Assembly (NCBI RefSeq): GCF_963676685.1
Contig: NC_092356.1
Coordinates: 22,493,750-22,557,749, forward strand
Origin: Mytilus edulis
Taxonomy: Eukaryota > Mollusca > Bivalvia > Mytilida > Mytilidae
DNA: 64,000 nt
Reading direction: 5' to 3'
Part shown: positions 35,935-47,805 of the stretch, piece by piece
Layout of the letters: each line of letters opens with the position of its first letter
Numbering within the stretch: position 1 is the first letter of the stretch
Translations under genes and position numbers: made by a program
Notes under the pieces: generated by a model
Told to the model about the DNA's origin: nothing
Databases searched by the model: none
What the model saw: the letters and a program-made list of their open reading frames with translations, nothing else

Positions 35935-37460
35935 TATATATACAACTCGTCTAAACATCAACCCAACAATGTTAGATCTGTAAATTTGCTTTCGCAAATT
36001 TTTTGGTTCTTCCCTCGCCGGGATTCGAACCCATGCTACTGTGATATCGTGACACCAAATCGCCTGCACTGCAGCCGTCCCGCTAGACCACACGACCACC
36101 TGGGCTCTCAAAAAAAGAGCTTTCGCTGGCCATGTGTTACCTTTCCACGTCAGTTTTAATCTAGCGGCGTACTACAGTACATGATATATAAGGCATGAAG
36201 ATGTTATTGTTACAGATCAGCTAAATTATCTATAGTAAAGGATCCTACAAATTAATGTAAGATACAGTCACAGAAAATAATTATATTCATAAGTACGTCT
36301 GAGTCAGTGACAACCCTACAACAGATGTATCCATCGGATCTGTAAGATCTAACATTGTTGGGTTGATGTTTAGACGAGTTGTATATACATTATGTACACA
36401 GCCATGTATCACCATCATTGATGGCGATCCGATGGATACATCTGTTACAGATCTAACATTGTTGGGTTGATGTTTAGACGAGTTGTATATACATTATGTA
36501 CACAGCCATGTATCACCATCATTGATGGCGATCCTATGGATACATCTGTTGTAGGGTTGTCACTGACTCAGACGTACTTATGTATATATATATATATATA
36601 TATATACAACTCGTCTAAACATCAACCCAACAATGTTAGATCTGTGAATTTGCTTTCGCAAATTTTTGGTTCTTCCCTTGCCGGGATTCGAACCCATGCT
36701 ACTGTGATATCGTGACACCAAATCGCCTGCACTGCAGCCGTCCCGCTAGACCACACGACCACCTGGGCTCTCAAATAAAAGAGCTTTCGGTGGGCATGTG
36801 TTACCTTTCCACGTCAGTTTTAATCTAGCGGCGTACTACAGTACATGATATATAAGGCATGAAGATGTTATTGTTACAGATCAGCTAAATTATCTATAGT
36901 AAAGGATCCTACAAATTAATGTAAGATACAGTCACAGAAAATAATTATATTCATAAGTACGTCTGAGTCAGTGACAACCCTACAACAGATGTATCCATCG
37001 GATCGCCATCAATGATGGTGATACATGGCTGTGTACATAATGTATATACAACTCGTCTAAACATCAACCCAACAATGTTAGATCTGTGAATTTGCTTTCG
37101 CAAATTTTTGGTTCTTCCCTTGCCGGGATTCGAACCCATGCTTCTGTGATATCGTGACACCAAATCGCGAGTTGTATATATATATATATATATATATACA
37201 ACTCGTCTAAACATCAACCCAACAATGTTAGATCTGTAAATTTGCTTTCGCAAATTTTTGGTTCTTCCCTCGCCGGGATTCGAACCCATGCTTCTGTGAT
37301 ATCGTGACACCAAATCGCCTGCACTGCAGCCGTCCCTCTAGACCACACGACCACCTGGGCTCTCATAAAAAGAGCTTTCGCTGGCCATGTGTTACCTTTC
37401 CTCGTCAGTTTTAATCTAGCGGCGTACTACAGTACATGATATATAAGGCATGAAGATGTA
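35935..37460. repeat. Cluster of tRNA-derived SINE units, mixed orientation
   Basis: Units contain GATTCGAACCCATGC and CCGCTAGACCACACGACC; on the minus strand these are the B box GGGTTCGAATCCCGG and A box TGGTCTAGCGG of a tRNA-derived SINE. The SINE continues into AACATTGTTGGGTTGATGTT and ends at an (AT)n tract. Minus-oriented units begin near 35940, 36600, 37035 and 37196; two plus-oriented pieces lie at 36340-36585. The same unit forms the large array at 58.2-61.4 kb. Confidence 0.75.
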
Positions 37461-37690
37461 TATATATATAGATCTAATTTAAGGGGTAAAATTGGCATAA
37501 ACTTATTAGAAAATGTTTCTTGTTCTAGTTTATTATGGAGAATGCAATGATAAATTATAAATTACAAAAATTCCTTAATCTCACCATTGCACATGTCAGA
37601 AATGCGAAATATGTGGACTCATCTTTAAAATTCCTTAGTAATAACCCTGATTGGTACGGAAGCCCTGGAGTGCCATGCAAAAAAAAAATT

Positions 37691-37884
37691 TCAACTTGTG
37701 CGCACAGGTTACCAACTTGCGCGCACAAGTTACTAACTTGCGCGCACAAGTTACTATCTTGTGCGCACAAGTTACTATCTTGTGCGCACAAGTTACACAA
37801 CTTGTGCGCACGAGTTATACAACTTGTGCACACGAGTTATTAACTTGTGCGCACGAGTTGTACAACTTGTGCGCACAAGTTACA
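37691..37884. repeat. Palindromic minisatellite CTTGTGCGCACAAG, left arm
   Basis: About eight ~23-bp units of AACTTGTGCGCACAAGTTAC. The core is self-complementary, so every unit can form its own hairpin or cruciform. The mirror array in the right arm is at 44182-44311 with fewer units. Confidence 0.8.
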
Positions 37885-37971
37885 CGTGATCTTATAGACA
37901 TGCGCTGTTTTGCTAAAGAGACTTCTTTATGGAACGCCATAGCTGCCGAATACAAACATATATTTATATAA

Positions 37972-38230
37972 ATGAATGCACATACTTTTCAATATCTGCA
38001 CATGTTTTTTTCTGTGTATACACATACTTTTCATATATATGAACATAGTTTACTTTATATGCACTTACTTTTTATAAATATATGCACATACTTTTCCTAC
38101 ATATGCACATCGTTTACCTTATATGCACATACTTTTCCTACATATGCACATAGTTATCCTCATATGCATATACTTTTTTTTCTATATATGCACAGACTTA
38201 TTCTACATATGAATGTACAAATGTAGTTCT
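37972..38230. repeat. Tandem of ~30-bp ATATGCACATACTTTTCCTAC units, left arm
   Basis: TATGCACATACTTTTCCTAC-like units recur about eight times; the mirror set is at 43840-44094. An 84-codon frame runs through both sets with His/Phe/Tyr-rich text. The periodicity explains it, and I do not call it a gene. Confidence 0.7.
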
Positions 38231-38919
38231 GCATGTGAATACTTTTCTCAGTATATATGAACATAGTTTTTCAACGTGAGAATTACAATTCATATTATGC
38301 TTTTCTGTTGTTTTTTTCAAACTGAACTAAGGGTTCCAATATCATAAAAAGAATGTTTATTACTGTAAGAATTTCTAAATGATGTATGTTGTCCAATTAA
38401 GCAACTTTGGAAATCATTTTCATATGAATGCAATACTATTTTGGTATGTATTATGGTATGGCGCTGTTGTCTTCATCTATAGTCACTTGCTTTAATGCCA
38501 TAACTTTGTATTTTGTATGAGTCGTTTGTATTACATTTTAACACAAGGATTATTATCACTAATGGCGTGTTGAATTCAGTGGTGTTTGTCCCAACAATTC
38601 AGTGATAACGGATCACAAGTTATATTAATGCATTTAGTTTGGTTTCCGCACTCTGTCGTTAATTTGCCTTATCCAAAATTATTGAAATCCACACACAATG
38701 TTAATAATCACACAAAGTAAGGCCGAGTTAGAATTTGGGCAGTAATTTTTTGGACAATTATGCCCCTTTATAACTTGGAAAATTGAAAATTTTAAGCGGG
38801 GGTATTCGTGTTTTCAGACTCTTTTTTTGATACAGGTTTTATGTTTTATTAGTAAAAACATTAGTAAGAGCCAAACGCACTTTGTCGGTGTGGGAATAAT
38901 CTATAAACAGTGAATGTAA

Positions 38920-39335
38920 AATGTCATAGAGTGAGACAAAGGTATTACTGTCCAGCGATGGCGAAAACTATTTCTATAGAGCTTTATATTCGGTATTAAG
39001 ATAGAATATCTGGATGCTTTATACTTTGTTTGTAATAGCCTTATGTTTCGAAGTTTCCGTCTGTCATATGTTCTTTGGTCTTGACCTATTATAAATGGTA
39101 CAGCGACTGGTTGAACAAAATTATAGTTTTTTTTTGTCCTGTGAATTTCTCCCTTTTTATGAGTGATCAATGTTAAAATTAAGTTATTATGTACGTTTCT
39201 CAGATGTAATAACGCAGTAGGTCAACTATATGTGGCACATTTTCATGATTCATAATTCGTTGGTCAATGTTGAATTTTTTTCTATAAAGAGGGTATAAGA
39301 ATGGCCCACTGAATTTCTTGATGTCTTTAACAAGA
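38920..39335. repeat. Degenerate mollusc tandem repeat
   Basis: TATGTTTCGAAGTTTCCGTC, TCTTGACCTATTATAAATGG, GTAATAACGCAGTAGGTCAA and CGTTGGTCAATGTTGAA recall the ~170-bp 'TTGACCTCATTTTCATGG' repeat of mussels. Related text is at 45.2-45.7 kb. Non-coding. Confidence 0.4.
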
Positions 39336-39862
39336 TGCCTATTATCAAAATGTTAATCACAATCTCTTTATTTATTATTTTATTTACGAATAGGGGTGTT
39401 ATACGACCTTGTCCACCAATGAGAGTCTCGCACATGCAGTCGGTTTTGTTATTTCATTGATAGTCTGTTAAATTTGGCCTTACAATTACAATTCTCCGTA
39501 ATATTTGGAGGCTGCCAAATGCTAAACAAGAAATGAAAAAAAAGACACAAACTTAACTATTTTGATTCTGATGTTTTTGAATTTAAGATAGTATTATTTA
39601 CTTCGAATTCATTATCAATAAATGAAAATAACTGTTTTCGTCATGAAAAATATTGCAAAGCTGCACAACACGCCGTAGTAATGACTTGTGCATGGATTTC
39701 AACACCAGACCCGATTCGGTCACCCTACGCGCCATAGATTTTATTAAATTTTTCTCATTAATCACGGTTCGTATATGTTTTCTCATTTCTTTAAGTTTCA
39801 TTAAAATAACATTTGGATGTCATAAATGTGCAATTAAATATTTGCCGCTGGACGTTAAGCAG

Positions 39863-40242
39863 CTACCAATACTCATAATTAGCTATTGCAGGTCGTTTTG
39901 TTCCATATTGCGTTATTGGTAAAATGTTTTTCAGCATGTTACAGTTTAAGCAACGAATAGTAAGATAGACCCCAATTCCTTGCAATTGTTTTTCTCTACG
40001 TTGAGCAGATTCCGCTGGGCCGTGCAGTTTTGGCAGTTATTCAGTGCCCGACTAAAAAGCTCCACAATTCTTCTTCCGTCTTTTCATGTTATACTGTAAG
40101 TACTCTCTTCTGTGTCTATCACCATTTCTTCAATTTCGTCATGCAAAATTGTATTTGATTTATTTTTGTACATCTCAAGTATTTCCTTTAATCTCACTGC
40201 TTTTCGGTGGATTTTCCGTCTTTTAGAAACGGTATGGCCACT
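39863..40242 (-). pseudogene. Mutator-like transposase N-terminus, broken
   Basis: Minus-strand reading gives SGHTVSKRRKIHRKAVRLK, a short acidic stretch, then a stop (TGA 40084-40086) where relatives have Trp, then KDGRRIVELFSRALNNCQNC. After a one-base shift near 39977 it goes on as VYLTIRCLNCNMLKN to a stop at 39863. W.DGRRIVEL...L..C..C......C..C is how I remember the N-terminal domain of invertebrate Mutator-like proteins; CQNC and CLNC would be zinc ligands. No DDE catalytic region was found. The position inside long inverted repeats supports the assignment. Confidence 0.5.
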
Positions 40243-40465
40243 TTTTTAGCAGGTGCTTTTTTGAAATTCGCGCAACCAAAATTAATGACGTCAGTGAATA
40301 TTCCGCGAAATATGACTTCTTTTTAAAGCGAAGTCGCGAAATGTTAACGTTCTTATTAGAAACATCGCGAAATTACAACGTTCTGGTTACCAACGTCGCG
40401 AAAACAACACGAACAGGTTTGAAAACGTTATTATCTGCCCCTGCTACTGTATCGTATTCCCTTAA

Positions 40466-42307
40466 CCCTCTTGCTGCCGAGTTTTTTTCCTGCTTTGTCG
40501 CGCCAAAAGCATCTTGACGTTTCTTATCTGTGACGTTGCAAAACTTGTGCCTATCTGTAGAACTGCGCTTTCCCGCCGTCCATAATTTTTCCCGCGTCAA
40601 TGTAGCCGTAATTATGAAAACGATGTATAAGTAATTTTACGGAAGTTAAATATGCTCTAAGATTGTCATAAACGATGTTTTTAATACAAGTTTATTTACA
40701 AATACGACTTTTAACCTTGGAATATATATATTTTTTTTATCTTTCTTGTCTTAAAATAAAGTGAAAATAATATACCAATTGCTATACTAGCTTTATGGGC
40801 GACTTTGTTTTATCTTTGTCAAGTGAAATGCATAAATGATTCTTAACCACCTATAAAATAGTAAAATATTTAGTCTCTCAAATCATTATATAAACGGCAA
40901 AACAACGGCACTCAATGAAAATGAAAATAAAAACAAAAGCGTGTACAAATTCATCAAAATAAATAAAATCTCCGAGCAGCTGTTTTATGATTCTATGAAC
41001 TACTTCTGGTTGTAAAGTATCAAACGTGGCAGATAACAATTTTAATTTCAATCCTTGTTTCGGTAGGCGAGAAAATATTTTTTATAAAAATCATTATCCA
41101 TATTCCATTTGCTTATTTTTTAATCATGTTTATTATTATTTTGTTGAGCACTTATTGCTCAAAATTTTAGAGAATAAAAAAAACAACATAGTTAAAACAA
41201 GGGAAGAAACTCTCTAAAATGAATTGCTATCGTCTACAAGTAAACCTGAATCAATAATAATTCATTTTCATTTACTATGATAAAGTACAAACTGTAATTG
41301 ACATACACGGAATATCTTTAAAAACTGTTGATTGATAAATTGTTCTCTTCTCAACGTTCAGTAGCAAATATTTCAGGCATGCAATATAAAGGACGTCTGA
41401 AATTTAATATACAATAAATATATTGCTCAGTGGGTCCTACAAAGTAAAAGATCTGTGATGAATGCCAGAAAAAAAGGTTCCCACTGGGAAGGATATCGAT
41501 TATATATTATAATTTATTTAAAAAAGTGATGCATTGAAACCGTTTTTATCTTTTAAAAAATTTTCTTATATGTTACCAGCATACGGACTTTACTTAACTT
41601 TTTCTTATATATATATATATATATATGATAGGAGGAGAAATCATTGTGTCTACTACTAATTTAACATCCCCTTTTCGAATGAAAATAAATATTTTTAGGT
41701 CAGTTCTTCCATGCTGAAACGGGTTTAAAATGTATTGAAATGTCGTATTGCAATACAAGTACATCGGTTAACATGTGTGTACTTTTACAAAAAAAAAAAT
41801 AACTGAGATTTCAATCGCGACATTTGAGCCCTAAATAAATTATCCAGTTCTCTTAAATAAAGCGTGTATTGTAACTGAATATAAATATTTCGCGTAATCA
41901 AGTATACCAGTTACCCTTTTTATGATTATTTATTAGGAATACGATTATTATATGAGATAATCTGATTGATAGATGTACGAAAAAAACGTAAAACAAATTT
42001 CTCGAAAGAATGCAACATTTTACATGAAAATGACGAACTATATAATTAGTAAATACGTTAAATAAGTTGGTATTATAGTACTAGCAAGCTTATGATCCTG
42101 TATAATTTCTTGACATCCGTTTTAAGTATACTTTGAATGCATTTCATTCAGTTTGCTTCATTCCCGCCAAAATCGTCCTTTTGGCGCCGTCTTTTGACGT
42201 TGTCAGTGCCCCTGAGTATTGTGACGTTACCATAGACCTTTGACGTTTTACGCAATCAACAAGATTTGTGTGTAGAAGCCATAAATGTCCCTTTGGCAGC
42301 AAGAGGG
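40466..42307. mobile_element. piggyBac-type non-autonomous element flanked by TTAA
   Basis: TTAA (40462-40465) is followed by CCCTCTTGCTGCC, and GGCAGCAAGAGGG is followed by TTAA (42308-42311). The 13-bp ends are perfect inverses, and both sides have nearby GACGT/GGCGCC-rich subterminal text. No transposase; the short frames inside are not recognisable. Nested in the 6.7-kb Mutator-like element. Confidence 0.7.
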
Positions 42308-42479
42308 TTAAAGAGACATTAATATTGATAGAATCATGTATTCATTGTCAAGTTGTAAGCTTTTGAAAATTGGGGGTCGGGTTGGAGTAATGTATCTCTC
42401 TTGAATTTTTCTCTTTGTATACGAAAGTAATTATATATATATAACTTCGTTAAAATATTAAAAAAATAAACTGTTTTCA

Positions 42480-42955
42480 CAGAAATGGTGATGTAACGCC
42501 TTTTTGTAATTTTGAAAATGCAAATGTTGAAACCAAAATAGCAATACTTTAACATGTAAGTTATGGAAATATTCAAAGTTGATGAACCACGACTGAAAGT
42601 ACATGGCTGAACAATATCCATGGAAATGTGCCAATATACAACTACATACAAAATACCATGGACTTATCATAAGTCGTTCCCTTTAAACAAACATAAACTT
42701 GTAAACTATGTAAAAGTTTCAATGTCAATGAACCATGATGAGGGGGTGGGCTTTATAACCTCCATAGAAATATGACTTGCAAATGCCAATAAATTTTCAA
42801 AGTCAATAGACAATTACTGAGGGGACAAGGCCAAATATTATCTATGGAAATGAGATGTTCCAATACTTATACAACTGCATAAAACATACTAGACCTAATC
42901 ACAAACTAATACATTGCGAAGCCAACGCCGACGCCGTAAAAATAAAATGTATACG
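42480..42955. repeat. Mollusc tandem repeat, three ~140-bp units
   Basis: CCATGGAAATGTGCCAATAT, GAACCATGATGAGGGGGTGG, CCTCCATAGAAATATGACTT and TCTATGGAAATGAGATGTTC mark successive units, ending in GCCAACGCCGACGCCGT. I recognise the family from bivalves. It is non-coding. Confidence 0.45.
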
Positions 42956-43504
42956 TATTGAAAAGCTTTAAAAAGGTGTGAATATCAAATATGATATGAC
43001 GTGCTGCAGTTCTAAATTATGATTTGTCTGATTTACTCTGCATTTCTTGTTTTGCGTATATATTTTCAGCATTTGGGGATTAAGGTGAGAGTGCAAAAAC
43101 AAACAAAAAGAAATGAAATTTTCCTAGTTATAAAGGAGCAGAACTGTAGTACAGCAGGTGACCTTTTGCGTTTTATAGTTTTTTACCTTTGTGAATGAGC
43201 TTTATCAAATTAAGAAGACGCAAAGTTAAATTAGAGTGCAGCAAAATAAAATGGAAAGATGGAAGGACAGACGGTAAAACGGAAGATCAAGGGTAATACA
43301 TGTATAATGCCCCCATACGCCTATCGGCATGGCATAACAAATTTAACCCGTCTTTGGTCCTTTCTATAACATCATAATAACAGAAAATAATTCACACTTT
43401 GAGATCTTAGACTATACTGAATACTTTGAAAACACATTAAAATTGGTAAAGAAAATGGCAATTTAAATTAAGTTTTATAAGAATGCATTTTTACAACTTT
43501 TGAC

Positions 43505-44338
43505 CCGTTAGTGGTAATAATCCTTGTGTTAAAATTTAATACAAACAAATCGACTCCTTCAACGTTTTGACATAAAAACCAAGTGACTATAGATGAAGAC
43601 AACAGCGCCATACCATCATACATACCAAAATAGTATTGCATTCATATGAAAATGATTCCAACAGTTGCTTAATTGAACAACATACATCATTAAGAAATTC
43701 TTAATAAACATTCTTTTTATGATATTGGAACCCTTAGTTCAGTTTGAAAAAAACAACAGAAAAGCATAATATGAATTGTAATTCTCACGTTGAAAAACTA
43801 TGTTCATATATATACTGAGAAAAGTATTCACATGCAGAACTACATTTGTACATTCATATGTAGAATAAGTCTGTGCATATATAGAAAAAAAAGTATATGC
43901 ATATGAGGATAACTATGTGCATATGTAGGAAAAGTATGTGCATATAAGATAAACGATGTGCATATGTAGGAAAAGTATGTGCATATATATATAAAAAGTA
44001 AGTGCATATAAAGTAAACTATGTTCATATATATGAAAAGTATGTGTATACATAGAAAAAAACATATGCAGATATTGAAAAGTATGTGCATTCATTTATAT
44101 AAACATATGTTTGTATTCGGCAGCTATGGCGTTCCATAAAGTAGTCTCTTTAACAAAACAGGGCATGTCTATAAGATCACGTGTAACTTGTGCGCACAAG
44201 TTGTATAACTCGTGCGCACAAGTTGTGTAACTTGTGCGCACAAGATAGTAACTTGTGCGCGCAAGTTGGTAACTTGTGCGCACAAGTTGGTAACTTGTGC
44301 GCACAAGTTGAAATTTTTTTTTTGCATGGCACTCCAGG
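43505..44338. repeat. Right terminal inverted repeat of the Mutator-like element
   Basis: Near-exact reverse complement of 37664-38564. Inner limit is TTAGTGGTAATAATCCTTG at 43508. It includes the mirrored CTTGTGCGCACAAG array (44182-44311) with about six units against eight on the left. Confidence 0.75.
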
Positions 44339-44970
44339 ATAAAGTCTCAAAAGAGCAAATTTAGTTTTAAATGAAACGTTAAAGTACAAAACATTGAAAT
44401 AAAAATAATTTTTACAAACTTTTAGTCCTTTCCATGTTGTCGGACATGTAGAAAGTTTATGCTTTAACCATTTATGTAGCTCCATATAGGTGACTGGATC
44501 CCTGCCCCCTAAAAGAAAACGCCTTCGAATCCGACAGCAATCAATCGATAAAAAACACCAAACAAAAATCTAAAGGGAAACATGCCATTCGTACACTTGA
44601 TACATATAGCATGCTCTCCATTGTGAATCAAAGCTAAATCAACACAGATTTTTTTATGTTTTTTTTTTACATGATAAGGTTCCTACCTTGGTGCAGGCGT
44701 TTGAATAAATTATTTTTAGAATATTAAGTTGATAAATGGATTAGAAAAAAAAAATCATAAAAGAATGAACATCTTTCGTTCTGTCTTTTGCAAGTTAGAC
44801 TCCTTTCCCTGAGTAATTTGTTTCAAAGTTGATCAACAAATACAACTAAAATCCAGGATGCGAGTCATCGATGTACATTGCTTGTCTTCTTGCTGTATTG
44901 TCGCGCCTGTGACATGCGAAAGATACAGATAACAATCCTGCGGTGTTAGCTATTTGTATTGAGCGCCATG

Positions 44971-45150
44971 GGCGGATCCAGGGGGGGGGGGGAGGGCCCT
45001 GGGGGCCCCGGGCCCCCCTTTCGTGGGAAAAATTTGGTTGATTATATAGGGAATCACTGAAGCATGACTGGAGCGCCCCCCCCTTTTTAGGTCAGTCAGC
45101 AGCCCCCCCAACCCCCCCCCCCCCCCCTTAGGCAAAGTTCTGGATCCGCC
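44971..45150. mobile_element. Short mini-element with GGCGGATCC / GGATCCGCC ends
   Basis: Starts GGCGGATCCAGGG and ends CTGGATCCGCC, 180 bp. The inside has GGGCCCCCCTTTCG, AAAATTTGGTTGATTATATA and long poly-C/poly-G runs. It is a widespread animal MITE or SINE-like unit of which this window has several partial copies. Confidence 0.6.
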
Positions 45151-45169
45151 ACTGGAGCCTGACATTTTA

Positions 45170-45690
45170 TATGGTAATTGACCTGAACTGGAGGCTTCAT
45201 ACCTTGTGTACAGATGGCTTATACATGTATAACGAAAGTCTGTATTGTGTCTGTTGGCCTTGACCTCATTTTCATTGTCAAGCAACTGCTTGAAAACAAA
45301 TTTCTATTTTTGTTATGTTAATTTCTCACTTACCTATTAGTGAACTACCGAATTGGACTATTTACCGGGTTTGTAATAACACGGGTAACAGGATGGGTAC
45401 TACATTTATATGTGGAGCAGGATCTGCATACCCTTCAGGAGCACCCGAGATCAAACCCAGGGTGGGGTTCGGTTGCTTAGTCATTAGTTTTTCATGTGTC
45501 TTGTGTACTATTATTTGTTTAATTTGCACAGGTCATTGGTCAATGTTAAATTTATGGTTCATTGGTCAATATGTAATTTTCATGGTTTTGTCTGTTTCTT
45601 GTTTAAGATATTGGCGACTTTTTTCTATTTTTTGGTTTATTTATCACTAAAATTCAAACGACTGTGGTTTATCTCACATTGACTTCATTT
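45170..45690 (+). repeat. Dispersed mussel repeat (AGCAGGATCTGCATACCC family)
   Basis: GGAGCAGGATCTGCATACCC, TTCAGGAGCACCCGAGATCA and GGTGGGGTTCGGTTGCTTAG form a block I recognise from many mussel loci. The 111-codon frame across it, though Cys- and Trp-rich, is not a gene in my view. Confidence 0.5.
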
Positions 45691-45829
45691 TCATGGATCT
45701 TTGACAATGTGTGGTGTATGTGACACTTGTACTAAAACTCTATCAATGGACTATCAGCATAAAATAATTCGTGAATAGAAAAGCAGGCGAGACGATTCAG
45801 CTTGAGCATTCTTGTTACATCTTATGTTA

Positions 45830-46886
45830 TCTATACTATTAAACGAGAAGACCACCTTTTTGGTGTCGCTTCTCTTCTTTCCAGAATAAATTAATCAACA
45901 CGCCTCTGTGTCCTATAGGTACAGTGCATAGTCGCATTTGTCATCCATTCATATGATTATTCAGATTGAGTTATTTTAGGAGAAAAACGAGAAAAAAGGC
46001 ATCCGGATATTGTCCCGTCATTGTACGAAATTTTAAGTCAGATTAGACTTCCGGTTTGCGTTTTTCTGTATACTTTGAACATACATATACTACGAATAAA
46101 GTGTATTTTCAGAATTTTATCTGCTATCATTTTCAAGTTTACTATCCACGGCGGTTACAGAGTTTATTAAATAGAGAGGGTCTGTATAGTATATCAATGA
46201 TCACCATGGATCGATTAGTAAACTTAGAATTGAAAGTAAATACGCTTTATTTATATAGTAATAAATGTTCATAATATACAGATAAGCGCTAAAATTATTC
46301 ATGTGAACTTTTGATACTTTTTCTGAAATTCTCCAGTCATTAAATCTTTTACAAAATTCATTGACTACATAAAAAAAAGAAGATGTGGTATGTTAGCCAT
46401 GTTAAGACAACTCTCCACAAGAGACCAAAATGACACAGATATTAACAACTATAGGTCACCGTACGGCCTTCAACATAGAGCAAAGCCCATACCGCATACT
46501 CAGCTTCAAAAGGCCCGAAATGACAATGTAAAACAATGCAAACGAGAAAACTAGCGGCCTTATTTATGTACAAAAAATGAACGAAAAACAAATATGTAAC
46601 ACATAAACAAACGACAACCACTGAATTACAGGCTCCTTACTTAAATAAATGTTCATAACATACTAAATGTATGTTCATATTGAAATTGATAGAAAACCAA
46701 AAATTGGGAACTTTGGAAATAAAGGTGGAGGGTAAAAAAACATTTTCCTGTCCCCAATAACCTATGACTTATGATACTTTTACTGAAATTCTCCAGTCAT
46801 TCTGTATTTTACAAAATTCTTCCAACAACACTTTACATACTTTAAACTACGCTCTGAATGCCCGCGATTTCGCGGATGTGTTCTAG
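45830..46886 (+). mobile_element. Non-autonomous Helitron
   Basis: It begins TCTATACTATTAAACGAG directly after an A and ends GTTCTAG directly before a T, as expected for insertion between A and T. The 3' end has the GC hairpin CCGCGATTTCGCGG about 6-10 nt before CTAG, the Helitron signature. The 5' region also has a small hairpin (GAGAAGACCACC/GGTGTCGCTTCTC). No Rep/helicase frame. A mussel repeat is nested at 46378-46660. Confidence 0.65.
46378..46660 (+). repeat. ATGTGGTATGAGTG-family mussel repeat inside the Helitron
   Basis: AGAAGATGTGGTATGTTAGC, AGACAACTCTCCACAAGAGA, CACCGTACGGCCTTCAACAT, GAAAACTAGCGGCCTTATTT and CGACAACCACTGAATTACAG follow the usual order of this family. Confidence 0.6.
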
Positions 46887-47599
46887 TAAGTTATATTTGA
46901 GACATTATTGGTTAGAGCTTACAAGACTGACTGATTGTTGAGGACCAAGAAATTTGAACAACAAGAAAGAAATAAAGAAAGGTTGTATAAAACATGCTCA
47001 CTACCAAAAAGAATATTTACTTTTTATAATATTATCTAAAATATGTTCAGTTACTGTTAAATTCATGTGAAGGCTCGATTCGTGTTCATTTCCCATAAAA
47101 AAAATCATGTGATAGCTCAATTCACTTTAATTTCATAGGTAGAAAATTTGTCTGTAGTTTAGATAATTCTTTTACACTAACCGTGATTTTGAAAGTGCTT
47201 TAGGTCAAGGACAAAAAAATGCAGTTTTTTGCAATTGAACACTCTTTTACTTGTAATGTAAAAGATGAAGAAAACCGAATTAGACTCCATATAGTAATAG
47301 ACTGAAATATCTTTGGTAGAAGGGTTACTGTTTCGTGAAAATTTAACTAATATTTCTTTTTTATTTAGAATATGTATTTTAATTGGATTCTGCCATACTA
47401 CCCTAAAAATTAGTCCAGCTTTTCATTCAAAATCTACTGCTGTCAAATTTTTTTTGCTATATATATTAAAACCACACAAAGAACAATAAGAAGCAAAGTT
47501 CTATTTTCTTGCCGTTGAAAAGAAAATATCAATGTTGGTCAAAATAAGAAATGTGGTTATAATTTTCAATGACACAACTATATAATTCACCAAAGTTTT

Positions 47600-47805
47600 A
47601 GTTAGATATACGCAATTGTAGTCAATTGTACGGCCTTGATAGAGTGAGTAAAAGTCGCTATAAAAGGTTTAAACATGTGAAATATGAATATGAAACAATT
47701 CATATGAGAATTTTAACTGCCTAATGTATAACAAAACAATTTACAAACAACAAATATGACCGAAATGAACCAACCACAACCACTAGACTACAGGTTCCTG
47801 ACTTG
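47600..47805 (+). repeat. Fragment of a dispersed mussel repeat upstream of the RT
   Basis: GTACGGCCTTGATAGAGTG, ATTTACAAACAACAAATATG and CCACTAGACTACAGGTTCCT resemble the 46.4-kb copy. The RT frame starts where this ends (TGACTTGGAATTTG). Similar fragments are at about 50640-50770 and 55745-55890. Confidence 0.45.

Larger units (their letters stand above)
37664..44338. mobile_element. 6.7-kb element with ~0.85-kb terminal inverted repeats, Mutator-like
   Basis: CCTGGAGTGCCATGC at 37664 is inverted at 44338 (GGCACTCCAGG). The arms 37664-38564 and 43505-44338 are highly similar over their whole length; the left is longer because it has more minisatellite units. The internal part holds a decayed frame resembling the N-terminus of Mutator-like transposases (39863-40242). 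Long terminal inverted repeats are usual for MULEs. I found no convincing target-site duplication. A piggyBac-type element (40466-42307) has inserted inside. Confidence 0.6.

Noticed and set aside
37691..37884. Regular short repeats that resemble a CRISPR array
   Set aside because: Units are contiguous with no unique spacers, the setting is a metazoan genome, and a mirror copy lies in the other arm of a transposon.
37972..38226. 84-codon His/Tyr/Phe-rich ORF, with a twin at 43840-44094
   Set aside because: It is a reading through a ~30-bp tandem repeat in the inverted arms. No gene signals are seen.
38901..39435. Two minus-strand ORFs inside the Mutator-like element as further transposase parts
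   Set aside because: The DNA matches a degenerate mollusc tandem repeat and the peptides show no transposase motif.
45315..45650. 111-codon ORF with hydrophobic segments resembling a membrane protein
   Set aside because: It is a translation of a dispersed mussel repeat. The hydrophobicity comes from T-rich DNA.
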